Assembly: GCA_021809525.1 (NCBI GenBank)
Contig: JAKAYU010000010.1
Location: 1 to 37,557, forward strand
From: Pseudomonadota bacterium
GTDB taxonomy: Bacteria > Pseudomonadota > Gammaproteobacteria > Steroidobacterales > Steroidobacteraceae
DNA length: 37,557 nt
Direction: 5' to 3'
In this document: piece after piece, positions 1 through 9,072 of the stretch
How the letters are laid out: each line of letters opens with the position of its first letter
Numbering within the stretch: the first letter of the stretch is position 1
Position numbers and translations under genes: made by a program
The notes under the pieces: model-generated
What the model was told of the DNA's origin: nothing
Seen by the model: the letters and a program-made list of their open reading frames with translations, nothing else
Databases searched by the model: none

Positions 1-1
1 C

Positions 2-1366
2 TGCACGGAGTGGGTGGAGGACGCCTTTCAGGGCAAGGAGCTGCTGCACGAGATCTACTCGCGGCTGCTCAACCCCACCTCCATCTGTCTGGCCAACCAC
101 ATCGTCGATCTGGAGGCCGGCCCGGAGGCGGCCGACTACTTCGCGTGGAATTTCAACTCGGGCATGGCCGCCATCGACGCCACGCTCGCCAACCTCGTCG
201 GCTACGAGGACATCGTGCTCGCCAGCCGCAACGTCTACGGCGGCACCTACCAGCTGCTGCACGACTGGTACGGCAAGCGCAGCAACCTCAGCGTCTCGGT
301 GGAATGGTTCGACGGGGAGACGGGCGCGGCCTTCGCCGAGCGGCTGGCCGACATCGAGCGCCGCTATGGCGCGCGCCTGGCGCAGGGACGGCAGATCTAC
401 ATCTACCTCGAATCCCCCTGCAATCCGCACGGCAACATCCTCGACGTCCCGGCCATCTGCCGCCTGGCGCACGCCAAGGGCCTCACCGTGATCTGCGATG
501 CGACCGTCGGCACCCCGGTGCTGCAGCGTCTGCTGCAGCGCGCGGACCGCACGGAGCGGCCTGATTTCCTCATTCATTCCTACACGAAGGACATCTGCGG
601 TTCGGGCAACACCACCGCCGGGGTGGTCATCGGACGCAGCGAGCGGATGTTCCTGCCCAAAGGACAGACGGTGCGCGCCACTGGCCACGACGGCCACGAG
701 CGCGAATACCGTTGGGACGAGACCATGTTCTGGAACGTGTACTACGTCAAGGGCGCGTTCCTCGACGCCGACAAGGCGTTCGAGGTGCTGAGCGGCATGC
801 GCACCATGGAGCTGCGCGTGCTGCACAAATGCATCAACACCATCGTACTCGCGCGCAGCCTCGCCCTGCACCCCATGATCAACGTGCACTGCTCGGCGGT
901 GGAGCATCATCCCAACGGCGAGCTGCGCGAGCGGCTCATGACCCTCGGGCTGCCGGCGCCGCTGTTCACCATCGATTTTCAGGGCACCGCACGTCATCCG
1001 CTGCGTCTGGAAAAGGCGTGCCTGCAGCGGCTGCTCGATAGCCTGGAACCCGCTTTCGGGCTGCAGGTCACACTCGGACAGACCAACACCGTGGTGTTGT
1101 GCCCGGCCCTGACGAGTCACTCGGAGATGTCCGAGCAGGCCCTCGCGGCTGCGGGCATCACCCCGACCACGCTGCGCATATCGGTCGGCGACGAAGATCC
1201 TCGCTACCTGCTCGAGCACCTGCGCCGGGCCGCGCAACTCGCCGCCGGTGAGCAGGTGCCGGAGTTCGTCGCGGGCTTTCCCTCGCGCGCCCAGCTCAAC
1301 GAGATCTACCAGCAGGTTTACACCGACGTGCACCGCCGGTGGATCGCGGCCCGCTGCGCGGACTGA
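2..1366 (+). CDS. PLP-dependent Cys/Met-metabolism (trans-sulfuration-like) enzyme, 5'-truncated
   Basis: The reading frame is open from the window edge, so the N-terminus is missing; 454 codons are visible. The protein has the type I PLP fold of cystathionine gamma-synthase-like enzymes. The segment IHSYTKDICGSG carries the lysine (codon 587-589) expected to form the Schiff base with PLP. The cofactor-binding half includes FNSGMAAIDATLANL, and the C-terminal domain ends in LRISVGDEDPRYLLEHL, a typical end for the family. The visible part already exceeds the usual 390-430 residues, so this is a long variant. A GTG at 14 is an internal codon rather than a convincing start. The substrate (cysteine, homocysteine or another amino acid) cannot be read from the sequence. 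No partner gene follows: the next 300 bases are empty and the next gene is a remnant. Confidence 0.85.
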   Translation, partial: CTEWVEDAFQGKELLHEIYSRLLNPTSICLANHIVDLEAGPEAADYFAWNFNSGMAAIDATLANLVGYEDIVLASRNVYGGTYQLLHDWYGKRSNLSVSVEWFDGETGAAFAERLADIERRYGARLAQGRQIYIYLESPCNPHGNILDVPAICRLAHAKGLTVICDATVGTPVLQRLLQRADRTERPDFLIHSYTKDICGSGNTTAGVVIGRSERMFLPKGQTVRATGHDGHEREYRWDETMFWNVYYVKGAFLDADKAFEVLSGMRTMELRVLHKCINTIVLARSLALHPMINVHCSAVEHHPNGELRERLMTLGLPAPLFTIDFQGTARHPLRLEKACLQRLLDSLEPAFGLQVTLGQTNTVVLCPALTSHSEMSEQALAAAGITPTTLRISVGDEDPRYLLEHLRRAAQLAAGEQVPEFVAGFPSRAQLNEIYQQVYTDVHRRWIAARCAD

Positions 1367-1660
1367 TGCATGCAGAGGGGGCGGCCGCGCCCGATGGCGC
1401 GCGCCGCCCGCGCAGCGCACCGGCTCGAACAACGCCAGCCGCACAGAGCCCCTCCCGAGCCGCGAATTCATCATCGCGGTGGTGCTCTTCATGCTCCCTG
1501 GGCCAGATGCGGCCGCTGTCAACGGGCCGGCCGCAAATCGTCTCAGGCCCACAAGCAGTCGACCTGATAAACGCATCGCCAGCTGGCTCCTCGGGTCCCC
1601 CAGGAAGGCCGCGAGCGGGCGGATGCGAGCGCCGCGGCGCGTACAGACGGAGGACGGAAG
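1367..1660. other. Intergenic stretch with no supportable gene
   Basis: I see no ORF with family resemblance on either strand between the PLP enzyme and the remnant that follows. A short purine-rich run just before 1661 could be the old ribosome binding site of that remnant. Confidence 0.5.
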
Positions 1661-2342
1661 ATGGGAAAAGAACTCCGCGCGTAGAGAATATACGGTACGG
1701 TCTCCGCGCTCGCATTCCTCGTCCTGGCCATATCGGCATTCCCGATCGCTCGACATAGAAACGTATTCGGTACGATCGACGTTCAACGCATCAACGTGGT
1801 GGAGCCCAACGGTACGCTGCGCATGGTCATTTCCGACCAGGCGCGCTTCCCTGGGGCCATCGTCCAGGGCAAACGGTACCCGTTCTACCGGCACACGGCG
1901 GGGATGCTCTTCTACAACAGTGAAGGCTCAGAGCATGGCGGGCTGATCTTTGGCGGGCGAAAGCATGCCAACGGCACCGTGTCGAGCGACGGACACCGCA
2001 GCTTCGATGGGTACGATCAGGATCAGACCTTCAGCCTCGAGGACGCCCAAGGCGCAACTGGGTAAACGACCCGCCTCGCATTCCTTGACGCACCGAAGTG
2101 ACCCATCACCGATCCATTCAAACTGCCGCGTAGTCAGTGGCAGCATTTTCTCAAGACGCATCCCGCCTTCAAGGCGCGCTTGACGATGGAGAGAGCTGCG
2201 GACGGCGGTGTTTTCCTCGCACTGGAGGACAAACAGGGTCGCACACGGCTCGCGCTCAAGGTCGACTCACACGGCAACTCCGTGATTCAGCTGCTCGGTG
2301 CAAACGGAAAAGTCGTTGCCCAGCTGCCGCGCCGGCGGAAAG
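1661..2342 (+). pseudogene. Decayed membrane-anchored hypothetical protein with three in-frame stops
   Basis: One reading frame carries protein-like sequence throughout, interrupted by TAG at 1682-1684, TAA at 2063-2065 and TGA at 2099-2101. It starts with ATG 1661 behind a purine-rich stretch. A hydrophobic anchor follows (TVSALAFLVLAISAFPIA), then FGTIDVQRINVVEPNGTLRM and a block rich in Gly, His and Tyr around HTAGMLFYNSEGSEHGG. After the second and third stops the same frame resumes with SQWQHFLKTHPAFKARL and then DKQGRTRLALKVD and ANGKVVAQLPRR. The coherent frame on both sides of the stops shows this was one gene of about 225 residues. I recall similar intact hypothetical proteins but know no function. 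There is no stop at the expected end; the frame runs on to 2521 through unrelated sequence. No frameshift is needed to explain the remnant, so decay looks recent. Confidence 0.75.
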
Positions 2343-2517
2343 AAGCACATTCGCACGGCGTGTGCGGCACGGTGTGCGCCCCGGGCCAGACCGCGCCTGC
2401 GGCGCATCGCGCCGCCTCAGCCGCACCTGTCGCCTTTTGCCGTCAGTACTGGCGTTCGGACGCGCGATCGCGCTACGGTCTGCCAGAGGAGCCCGTCGGA
2501 TCGCCCAAGGTGGTCTC

Positions 2518-4092
2518 ATGAACCGAATGGTCTTGCCCGGCAGCGAGCGGGACCCGCTGCCGCAGGCGCGAGTGCTGCGAGCTGCCGCTGCCGATGAGCG
2601 GCTCGAAGTCACCCTCATCCTGCGCCCGAGCGCCCCGCAGCGCTGGCGCGAGCGCCTCGAGCGGCTCGGCCGGCTTGAGCGGCCCGCCCCCCTGACTCGC
2701 GAGCAGTTCGCCGAACTGCACGGGGCGAGCGATGCGGATCTGCGCGAGGTCGCGGCCTTTGCGGCCGCACACGGCCTGGCGGTCGTGCAGCAGCACGCTG
2801 CGCGCCGCACGGTCGTGCTCGCCGGCACGGTGGCCCAGATGAATGCGGCCTTCGGCGTGCAACTGTTCTGGTTCGAGCATCCGGACCTCACCTATCGCGG
2901 CGCGCGCGGCGCGGTGCAATTACCCGCGGCGCTGCTCGACATCGTGATCGCGGTGCTCGGTCTGGACAATCGGCCGCAGGCCCGTCCGCACCTGCGCATC
3001 CGCACCGCTCCGGCGCCCCGCCGCTCCCAGGCGTTGCCATCGCTGGCCGCCTCGTTCACCGCCGTCGAGCTGGCGGCGCTGTACGGTTTCCCGAGCGGCT
3101 CGGGCCAGGGCCAATGCATCGCGCTCATCGAGCTCGGCGGCGGCTACCGTCCGCGCGATCTGCGCACGTACTTCGATGGCCTCGGGCTGCCGATGCCCGA
3201 GGTCGCTGCGGTGTCGGTGGATCATGCCGCCAACGCCCCGACGGGCAATCCCAACAGCGCCGATGGCGAGGTGATGCTCGACATCGAAGTGGCGGGCGCA
3301 GTGGCCCCCGGGGCGACCCTTGTCGTGTACTTCGCCCCCAACACCGACGCCGGCTTCCTCGATGCCGTCACCACCGCCGTGCACGACACACAGTACCGGC
3401 CGACCGTCATATCGATCAGCTGGGGCGGACCGGAATCGACTTGGTCGGCACAGGCGCTGCGCGCGATGGACCAGGCGTTCGCCGCGGCCGCGGCGCTCGG
3501 TGTGACGATCTGTGTGGCCGCGGGCGACTCCGGCTCGACGGACGGGATCGCCGGCGCCAACCATGTGGACTTCCCGGCGTCGAGTCCGCACGCTCTTGCC
3601 TGCGGGGGAACGCGCCTGAAGGCCACGGCGAGCGCCATCATCAGCGAGACCGTCTGGAATGACGGGACTCCCGCGAACGGCGCTACGGGCGGCGGGGTCA
3701 GTACCTTCTTCCCACTGCCCGTCTGGCAGCAAGGCTTGCGTACCGTCGATGTACAAGGCCAGAGTCACGCGCTCATGCACCGCGGTGTACCCGATGTGGC
3801 CGCGGACGCCGATCCGCGCTCCGGTTATCAAGTCCTCGTGGATGGCGCCGCTGCGGTGTTCGGGGGGACGAGCGCCGTGGCGCCGCTGTGGGCCGGGCTG
3901 ATCGCTCGCATCAACGCCGCCGACGGTACGCTCGCCGGGCTGATCAGTCCGCTGCTCTACGCGCATCCCTCGGCGCTGCGCGACATTACCCGAGGCAACA
4001 ACGGCGGATTCCGCGCCACCCGCGGCTGGGATGCCTGCACGGGCCTCGGCACTCCGGACGGGACCCGCCTCGCTGTGCTGCCGGGCTTGTGA
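2518..4092 (+). CDS. S53 family peptidase (sedolisin/kumamolisin-like), pro-form
   Basis: A 524-residue serine-carboxyl peptidase, normally active at acidic pH. Residues 1-165 look like the Pro-kumamolisin activation domain. The catalytic domain starts near residue 178. Glu251 and Asp255 lie in DGEVMLDIEVAG, the oxyanion Asp337 in CVAAGDSGS, and the nucleophile Ser452 in GGTSAVAPLWAGL. The Glu-to-Asp(oxyanion) spacing of 86 equals that of kumamolisin. The C-terminal calcium site is visible as DITRGNNGG followed by GWDACTGLG. I chose ATG 2518; the frame stays open upstream to 2137, but that part overlaps the previous remnant and shows no family resemblance. There is no clear N-terminal signal peptide, so the export route is unclear. 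It is convergent with the phzF-like gene, 14 bases away. Family assignment is firm; substrate is unknown. Confidence 0.93.
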   Translation: MNRMVLPGSERDPLPQARVLRAAAADERLEVTLILRPSAPQRWRERLERLGRLERPAPLTREQFAELHGASDADLREVAAFAAAHGLAVVQQHAARRTVVLAGTVAQMNAAFGVQLFWFEHPDLTYRGARGAVQLPAALLDIVIAVLGLDNRPQARPHLRIRTAPAPRRSQALPSLAASFTAVELAALYGFPSGSGQGQCIALIELGGGYRPRDLRTYFDGLGLPMPEVAAVSVDHAANAPTGNPNSADGEVMLDIEVAGAVAPGATLVVYFAPNTDAGFLDAVTTAVHDTQYRPTVISISWGGPESTWSAQALRAMDQAFAAAAALGVTICVAAGDSGSTDGIAGANHVDFPASSPHALACGGTRLKATASAIISETVWNDGTPANGATGGGVSTFFPLPVWQQGLRTVDVQGQSHALMHRGVPDVAADADPRSGYQVLVDGAAAVFGGTSAVAPLWAGLIARINAADGTLAGLISPLLYAHPSALRDITRGNNGGFRATRGWDACTGLGTPDGTRLAVLPGL

Positions 4093-4106
4093 GGTGCGGG
4101 GCCCGC

Positions 4107-4892
4107 TCAGATCTGCGCGTGCCCCTCGAGGTAGAAGACGCAGGTGCCTTCGAGCTCGACGCGTGTGCCGCGCACACGACACGTCAGTTCTCCGCCGCGC
4201 CGTGAGGCCTGGAAGGCGCGCAGTTGCGTCTTGCCCAGACGCTCGCCCCAATAGGGTGCGAGCGCGCAATGCGCGCTGCCGGTCACCGGATCCTCCGCCA
4301 CCCCGCGCGCCGGAGTGAAATAACGGCTGACACAGTCGTACTCGCCGCTGCCGCGTGCCGTGACGATCACGCCCTGGCGGTCCAGCTCGGCAATGGCCGC
4401 GATGTCCGGCCTGAGCGTGCGGACGGTCTGCTCGCTATCGAGCACGACCAGGTAATTGATGGCATCGGCACGCACTTCCTGCGGCCTCGCGCCGAGCGCC
4501 CGCACGAGCGCATCCGAGGCGCCCGACGGTACGGTGGGCCGGACAGGGAAATCCATCACGTAGCCGTCGGCCGCGCGACGGACGTGCAGCGCTCCGCTCG
4601 CGGTGTGAAACGTGACGGCTGTGGCGCCCGGCTCGAGCCTCTCGAGCACCACGGCAGCGCTGGCCAGCGTCGCGTGCCCGCACAGCGGCACCTCGACCGC
4701 CGGCGTGAACCAGCGCAGCCGGTACGTTCCGTTGCCCCCTACGAGGAATGCCGTCTCCGAAAGGTTGTTTTCGGCGGCGAGTGCCTGCAGCACCGCGTCG
4801 GACGGAAAGGACTCGAGCGGCATCACGGCGGCGGGATTGCCGCTGAAGCGCTGCCGGGTGAAGGCGTCAACCTGAAAAATTCGCGTACGCAT
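4107..4892 (-). CDS. PhzF-family epimerase/isomerase
   Basis: A 261-residue protein with two similar halves, the diaminopimelate-epimerase-like fold of PhzF. The N-terminus MRTRIFQVDAFTRQRFSGNP is typical. The likely catalytic acid Glu46 sits in NNLSETAFL. The other family signatures are LCGHAT (70-75) and DPVTGSAH (201-208). PhzF itself isomerises trans-2,3-dihydro-3-hydroxyanthranilate in phenazine synthesis, but most family members outside phenazine clusters have unknown substrates, and no phenazine genes are nearby. It starts 12 bases after plsC, so it is probably the last gene of the glyQ-glyS-plsC transcript. The function stays generic: an isomerase of a small metabolite. Confidence 0.9.
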   Translation of the reverse strand: MRTRIFQVDAFTRQRFSGNPAAVMPLESFPSDAVLQALAAENNLSETAFLVGGNGTYRLRWFTPAVEVPLCGHATLASAAVVLERLEPGATAVTFHTASGALHVRRAADGYVMDFPVRPTVPSGASDALVRALGARPQEVRADAINYLVVLDSEQTVRTLRPDIAAIAELDRQGVIVTARGSGEYDCVSRYFTPARGVAEDPVTGSAHCALAPYWGERLGKTQLRAFQASRRGGELTCRVRGTRVELEGTCVFYLEGHAQI

Positions 4893-4904
4893 CGCGCGAC
4901 TCCC

Positions 4905-5630
4905 TCATTGGGCCGGTGCGTCCGCCTCGAGCCGCGCGACGGTCGACTCGATCCACGCCTGCACCTGTTGGTTGACCTCGCGCGGATCGCGCCCGGCGGC
5001 ACTCACCGGCGGCCCGATCACCACCCGGATGGTGCCGCTGCGCTTGCGCCAGCCGCGCCGCGGCCAGAAACGGCCCGCGTCGTGCGCCACCGGCACCAGC
5101 AGCTTGCCGGTCTGCGCGGCGAGCAGCACGCCGCTCACTCCGTAGCGGCGGGTCTGGCCGGGCGGCATGCGCGTGCCCTCGGGGAAGATGATCACCCAAT
5201 CCCCCTCCGCCAGGCGCTCCTGGCCCTGCGCGACGACCTGACTGACGGCTGAATGGCCCGACTTGCGGTCGATGGCAATGGCATGCATCTGACGGATGCC
5301 CCAGCCGACGGCCGGGACCCAGGTCAGCTCGCGCTTCAGGACCCACACCTGCCGCGGGAAGACGAGCGCCATCGCGATGGTCTCCCACGAGGAGGAGTGC
5401 TTCCACAGCGCAATGTGATTGCCTGCGGGCAGGTTCTCGAGCCCCTCGATCCGGTAGTCGAGCCGGCACGTCCACCTCAGGACCGCCAGCAGCACCCGCG
5501 ACCAGACGCGCACCAGCGCGAAGCGGCGCGGAAACGGCAGGAGGGAGCAGGCAACGACGAAGAAGATCGAGTAGAAGAACGTCCACAGGAACAGGAAGAC
5601 CGTGAAGAGGAGCGATCCGAGCAGCTGCAT
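4905..5630 (-). CDS. plsC: 1-acyl-sn-glycerol-3-phosphate acyltransferase
   Basis: A 241-residue membrane-bound acyltransferase that converts lysophosphatidate to phosphatidate in phospholipid synthesis. A hydrophobic N-terminal segment (residues 4-32) anchors it. The acyltransferase motif is KHSSSWET with His78 and Glu83, the HX4E form of the HX4D motif that I recall from other gammaproteobacterial homologues. The glycerophosphate-binding motif FPEGTR lies at 149-154. It starts 9 bases after the glyS stop and is followed 12 bases later by the phzF-like gene. In many gammaproteobacteria gmhB lies between glyS and plsC; it is absent here. Confidence 0.92.
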   Translation of the reverse strand: MQLLGSLLFTVFLFLWTFFYSIFFVVACSLLPFPRRFALVRVWSRVLLAVLRWTCRLDYRIEGLENLPAGNHIALWKHSSSWETIAMALVFPRQVWVLKRELTWVPAVGWGIRQMHAIAIDRKSGHSAVSQVVAQGQERLAEGDWVIIFPEGTRMPPGQTRRYGVSGVLLAAQTGKLLVPVAHDAGRFWPRRGWRKRSGTIRVVIGPPVSAAGRDPREVNQQVQAWIESTVARLEADAPAQ

Positions 5631-5639
5631 GGCAGTGCC

Positions 5640-7781
5640 TCAGCCGGGCAGCCGCGAGAGGTCCGCGACCCCCGCGAACAGTGCGCGCATCTCGCGCAGC
5701 AGCGCCAGGCGGTTGCCGCGCAGCTGCGGATCCTCATCCATGACCATCACCTCCTCGAAGAACGCATCGACCGCCTGCCTGAGGCCGGCGAGTTCCGTCA
5801 GCGCGCCCGCGTAGTCGCCGCGCGCGATGGCGGATGTCACCGTGGCACTGAGCGGGCGCAGCGCATCGAACAGCCGCTGCTCGGCCGGCAGGCGCAGCAG
5901 TGCGGGATCGACCGCCGCCGTCGGCACCTGCCCGGCCTTCTTCAGGATGTTGGCCACACGCTTGTTCGCCGCCGTCAGGCTCACCGCCTCCGGCAGCGCC
6001 AGGAACGCCCCGAGCGCGGCGAGCCGCGCGTCGAGCTCCAGCGGCGAGCGCGGCCGCGTCGAGAGCACCGCCTCGAACATCTCCGGGGTGACGGGGCGGG
6101 CATTGCCGGGTGCGCGCGGCTCGCCTTCCAGGTAGTACGCGCGCAGCCGTTCGAACACGTAGTCGTACAGTTCGTCGGCCGACTGGGGTGTCGCGGGCAC
6201 CGGCTTGCCGGCGGCGAGCGCGATGCGGTCGATGTCCGCGCGCGCCAGACGCGCCGCCTGCTCCAACACCGCGGCGAGGTCCACCTTCAGGCGCTTCTCG
6301 AGCAGGATACGGGTGAGGCCGATGGCCGCGCGCCGCAGCCCGAACGGGTCCTTGGTGCCGGAGGGCCTCTCGCCGATCGCGAAGATCCCGGCGAGGGTGT
6401 CAAGCTTGTCGGCGATCGCCAGCAGCGTGCCGGTGCCGGTGAACGGCAGCGCATCGCCTGCGGCGCGCGGCAGGTACTGCTCGCCGAGCGCGGCTGCGAC
6501 TTCGCGGTCCTCGCCGTCCGCGGCGGCGTAGTGCGCGCCCATGATGCCTTGCAGCTCCGGGAACTCCCCGACCATGGCGGTGAGCAAATCGCACTTGCAG
6601 AGCAGCGCGGCCCGCTCGAGCAGCGCGGTCGGCTCACCGAGCGCGGTGGCCATCTGCACGGCGAGCGCGCGAATGCGCCGGGTTCGATCGCCGAGCGTGC
6701 CGAGTCTGGCCTGGAACGTCACGCCGTCGAGCGCCTCGATCCGTTGGGCGAGCGGGATCTTGCGGTCCTGATCCCAGAAAAACGCTGCATCGGCGAGGCG
6801 CGGCCGCACCACGCGCTCGTTGCCCCCGATCACCTTCGCCGGCTCGCGGCTCTCGATGTTGGCGACCGCGACGAAACACGGCAGGAGCGCGCCGTCGGCG
6901 CCCTCGAGCGGGAAGTACCGCTGGTGATCCTGCAGCGTCGAGATCAGCACCTCGCGCGGCAGATCGAGGAAGCGTGCTTCGAAGCGCCCCGTGAGCGGCA
7001 CCGGCCATTCCACCAGCGCGGTCACCTCATCGAGCAGCGCCTCGCTGAGCAGCGCCCGGCCGCCGAGCGCGGCGGCCGCCGTGCTGACCCCTGCGCGGAT
7101 GCGCTCGCGCCGCGCGGCGAAGTCCGCCACGACATGGCCGCGCTCCCCGAGGATGCGCTCATACGCGCCGGGGCTCGTGAGCCGCAGCGGTTTCGGCGCA
7201 TGAAAGCGGTGGCCCCAGGTCAGATTGCCGGCCGGTGTCTCGAGCAGCGTCGTCGGCACGACGTCCCGGCCGTACAGCATCACGAGCCAGTGCACGGGGC
7301 GCACGAACTGCGCCTCGCTCGCGCCCCAGCGCATGCGGCGCGCAATGGGCAGCGCATCGAGCGCGCTCTGCACGATGCCGGGCAGGAGCTCGACGGTGGC
7401 CGCACCGGCCTTCACGCCGGTGTAGTAGAGGAACTCCCCTTTGGCATCCTTGCGCCGCTCGAGCGACTCGATGCTCGCGGCGCAGCTCGCCGCGAACGCC
7501 TGTGCGGCGCGCGTCGGCGCGCCGCCGGCATCGAATGCCGCGCCGAGCGGCGGACCGCGGCGCTCCAGGCGCTGCTCGGGCTGGCGCGCCGCGAGCCGTC
7601 TGACCCGAACCGCCAGTCGCCGCGGTGTGGCGAAGGACTCGAGTGCGCCGTGCGCCAGCGCCGCCTTCGCTAGAGCGGACTCGATGCCGGCCGCGAACGC
7701 CAGCTCCAGTTGCCGCAGCGTCTTCGGCGGCAGCTCCTCGGTGCCGATCTCCACCAGGAAGTCGCGCTTCTCCATGCTCAT
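5640..7781 (-). CDS. glyS: Glycine--tRNA ligase beta subunit
   Basis: A 713-residue beta subunit of the bacterial alpha2beta2-type glycyl-tRNA synthetase, acting in the cytoplasm with GlyQ to charge tRNA-Gly. The N-terminus [20 protein letters not shown] is characteristic of GlyS, as are [31 protein letters not shown] and DPFGLRRAA. The C-terminal part forms the DALR-type anticodon-binding region. I chose ATG 7781 because it overlaps the glyQ stop as ATGA, implying translational coupling and balanced subunits. ATG 7775 is a possible alternative two codons later. Length is close to the usual 690 or so residues. Confidence 0.97.
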   Translation of the reverse strand: MSMEKRDFLVEIGTEELPPKTLRQLELAFAAGIESALAKAALAHGALESFATPRRLAVRVRRLAARQPEQRLERRGPPLGAAFDAGGAPTRAAQAFAASCAASIESLERRKDAKGEFLYYTGVKAGAATVELLPGIVQSALDALPIARRMRWGASEAQFVRPVHWLVMLYGRDVVPTTLLETPAGNLTWGHRFHAPKPLRLTSPGAYERILGERGHVVADFAARRERIRAGVSTAAAALGGRALLSEALLDEVTALVEWPVPLTGRFEARFLDLPREVLISTLQDHQRYFPLEGADGALLPCFVAVANIESREPAKVIGGNERVVRPRLADAAFFWDQDRKIPLAQRIEALDGVTFQARLGTLGDRTRRIRALAVQMATALGEPTALLERAALLCKCDLLTAMVGEFPELQGIMGAHYAAADGEDREVAAALGEQYLPRAAGDALPFTGTGTLLAIADKLDTLAGIFAIGERPSGTKDPFGLRRAAIGLTRILLEKRLKVDLAAVLEQAARLARADIDRIALAAGKPVPATPQSADELYDYVFERLRAYYLEGEPRAPGNARPVTPEMFEAVLSTRPRSPLELDARLAALGAFLALPEAVSLTAANKRVANILKKAGQVPTAAVDPALLRLPAEQRLFDALRPLSATVTSAIARGDYAGALTELAGLRQAVDAFFEEVMVMDEDPQLRGNRLALLREMRALFAGVADLSRLPG

Positions 7782-8695
7782 GCTCCCACCGCTGTGCTCT
7801 GCAGCATGGGAAAGCCAAGCGCCTGTCGTGTTTCGAAGTATGCGCGGGCCACCGCGCTCGCCAGCGTGCGCATGCGCAGGATGTAGCGCTGCCGCTCCGT
7901 GACCGAAATGGCGCGCCGGGCATCGAGCAGATTGAAGGTGTGGGAGGCCTTGAGCACCTGCTCGTATGCCGGCAGCGGCAGTCCGTCGGCGAGCAGCCCC
8001 TGACAAGCGCGCTCGTGATCCTCGAAATGCCGCAGCAGCGTCGGCACGTCGGCCCGCTCGAAGTTGTACCGGGACTGCTCGACCTCGTTCTGGTGGAACA
8101 CGTCCCCGTAAGTGACCCGGCCGCGCGCACCGTCGGTCCACACGATGTCATACAGGCTCTCCACGCCCTGCAGATACATCGCCAGGCGCTCCAGCCCATA
8201 GGTGATCTCGCCGGTGACCGGCCGGCAGTCGAGCCCGCCGACCTGTTGGAAGTAGGTGAACTGGGTAATCTCCATGCCGTTCAGCCAGACTTCCCAGCCG
8301 AGTCCCCATGCGCCGAGACTCGGGGATTCCCAGTTGTCCTCCACGAAGCGCACGTCGTGCACCAGCGGATCGAGTCCGAGCGCGCGCAGGCTCCCCAGAT
8401 ACTGCTCGATCAGATCGGGCGGGGAGGGTTTGATGATGACCTGGAACTGATAGTAGTGCTGCAGCCGGAAGGGGTTCTCCCCGTAGCGCCCGTCGGTCGG
8501 ACGGCGCGAAGGCTGGGCGTAGGCGGCGCTCCAGGGCTCCGGGCCGATCGAGCGCAGGAAGGTGGCCGTATGAAAGGTGCCCGCGCCGACCTCCATGTCG
8601 TAGGGCTGCAGGACGATGCAGCCGCGCTCGGACCAGTAGCGCTGCAGCGCGAAGATGAGCTCCTGGAAGGTGCGGGGCGCGGGCGGGATTTTCAT
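7778..8695 (-). CDS. glyQ: Glycine--tRNA ligase alpha subunit
   Basis: A 305-residue alpha subunit carrying the class II catalytic core that activates glycine with ATP. Typical blocks are [18 protein letters not shown] near the N-terminus, [12 protein letters not shown], and the run from [20 protein letters not shown] to [18 protein letters not shown]. The length is normal. Its stop overlaps the glyS start (ATGA). It is the first gene of the glyQ-glyS-plsC-phzF-like run. The leader is short and I saw no T-box or other riboswitch in front of it. A TATACT hexamer at 8726-8731 (minus strand) could be its -10 box, but no good -35 accompanies it. It is divergent from glnA. Confidence 0.97.
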   Translation of the reverse strand: MKIPPAPRTFQELIFALQRYWSERGCIVLQPYDMEVGAGTFHTATFLRSIGPEPWSAAYAQPSRRPTDGRYGENPFRLQHYYQFQVIIKPSPPDLIEQYLGSLRALGLDPLVHDVRFVEDNWESPSLGAWGLGWEVWLNGMEITQFTYFQQVGGLDCRPVTGEITYGLERLAMYLQGVESLYDIVWTDGARGRVTYGDVFHQNEVEQSRYNFERADVPTLLRHFEDHERACQGLLADGLPLPAYEQVLKASHTFNLLDARRAISVTERQRYILRMRTLASAVARAYFETRQALGFPMLQSTAVGA

Positions 8696-8819
8696 GACGA
8701 TGCCGAGTGAGCAAAACAGCCGCCGAGTATAGCGAAGCCCCGCCGGGCGGGAACGGCGCACCAAAACAGGGCCGTGCCCGGTCGAGCCGAGGATGGCCGG
8801 GCCAAACGGGCGCATCGTC

Positions 8820-8835
8820 TGCACTGTTTTAGTGC
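8820..8835 (+). promoter_or_regulatory. Probable NtrC binding site (distal)
   Basis: GCAC and GTGC half-sites separated by seven bases (TGCACTGTTTTAGTGC), matching the dyad core of NtrC sites. Its centre is 31 bases from the second site and roughly 115 bases upstream of the expected glnA start point. The upstream placement suits an enhancer acting on the sigma-54 promoter at 8918. Confidence 0.72.
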
Positions 8836-8851
8836 TATCATCCGGCTGCGC

Positions 8852-8866
8852 GCCCTTTTTTAGTGC
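8852..8866 (+). promoter_or_regulatory. Probable NtrC binding site (proximal)
   Basis: GCCC and GTGC half-sites with a seven-base T-rich spacer: one mismatch from the GCAC-N7-GTGC core. It lies 31 bases, about three helical turns, from the distal site, so two NtrC dimers would bind on the same face of the DNA. Confidence 0.6.
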
Positions 8867-8917
8867 AATTTCGCGTGAAGTCGCGGCTAACCGATTGATC
8901 TGCAAAGGGCGTCGGCC

Positions 8918-8933
8918 TGGCACGCCGCCTGCA
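8918..8933 (+). promoter_or_regulatory. Sigma-54 (RpoN) promoter of glnA
   Basis: TGGCACGCCGCCTGCA matches the -24/-12 consensus TGGCACG-N4-TTGCA except for one base. The invariant GG and GC are exactly ten bases apart. It lies about 140 bases upstream of the glnA ATG and downstream of the two NtrC-type sites, the classical arrangement for nitrogen-limited glnA expression. Confidence 0.82.
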
Positions 8934-9072
8934 CTATCCGACTGCTCCGCCACGCGACTCACCAGCGGATGAACGTCGAGCGACCGGCAGGCCCTTCGGG
9001 ATCGACCCGATGTGGCGGCAGCTCGGGCTGTCCCGATGAGGCGGGCGCTACCCCTTTTCCTCCGGAGGCGAT

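Noticed and set aside
1460-1530. Short hydrophobic stretch EFIIAVVLFMLPGPD resembling the start of LysE/RhtB exporters
   Set aside because: Only about 15 residues, without a start or any continuation of the family; likely chance.
5253-7673. Open frame of 806 codons on the plus strand
   Set aside because: It lies antisense to glyS, is Arg/Gln/His-rich and has no family motif; a by-product of high GC codon bias.
8726-8731. TATACT on the minus strand as glyQ -10 box
   Set aside because: Plausible, but no -35 element at 16-18 bases; too weak for a separate feature.
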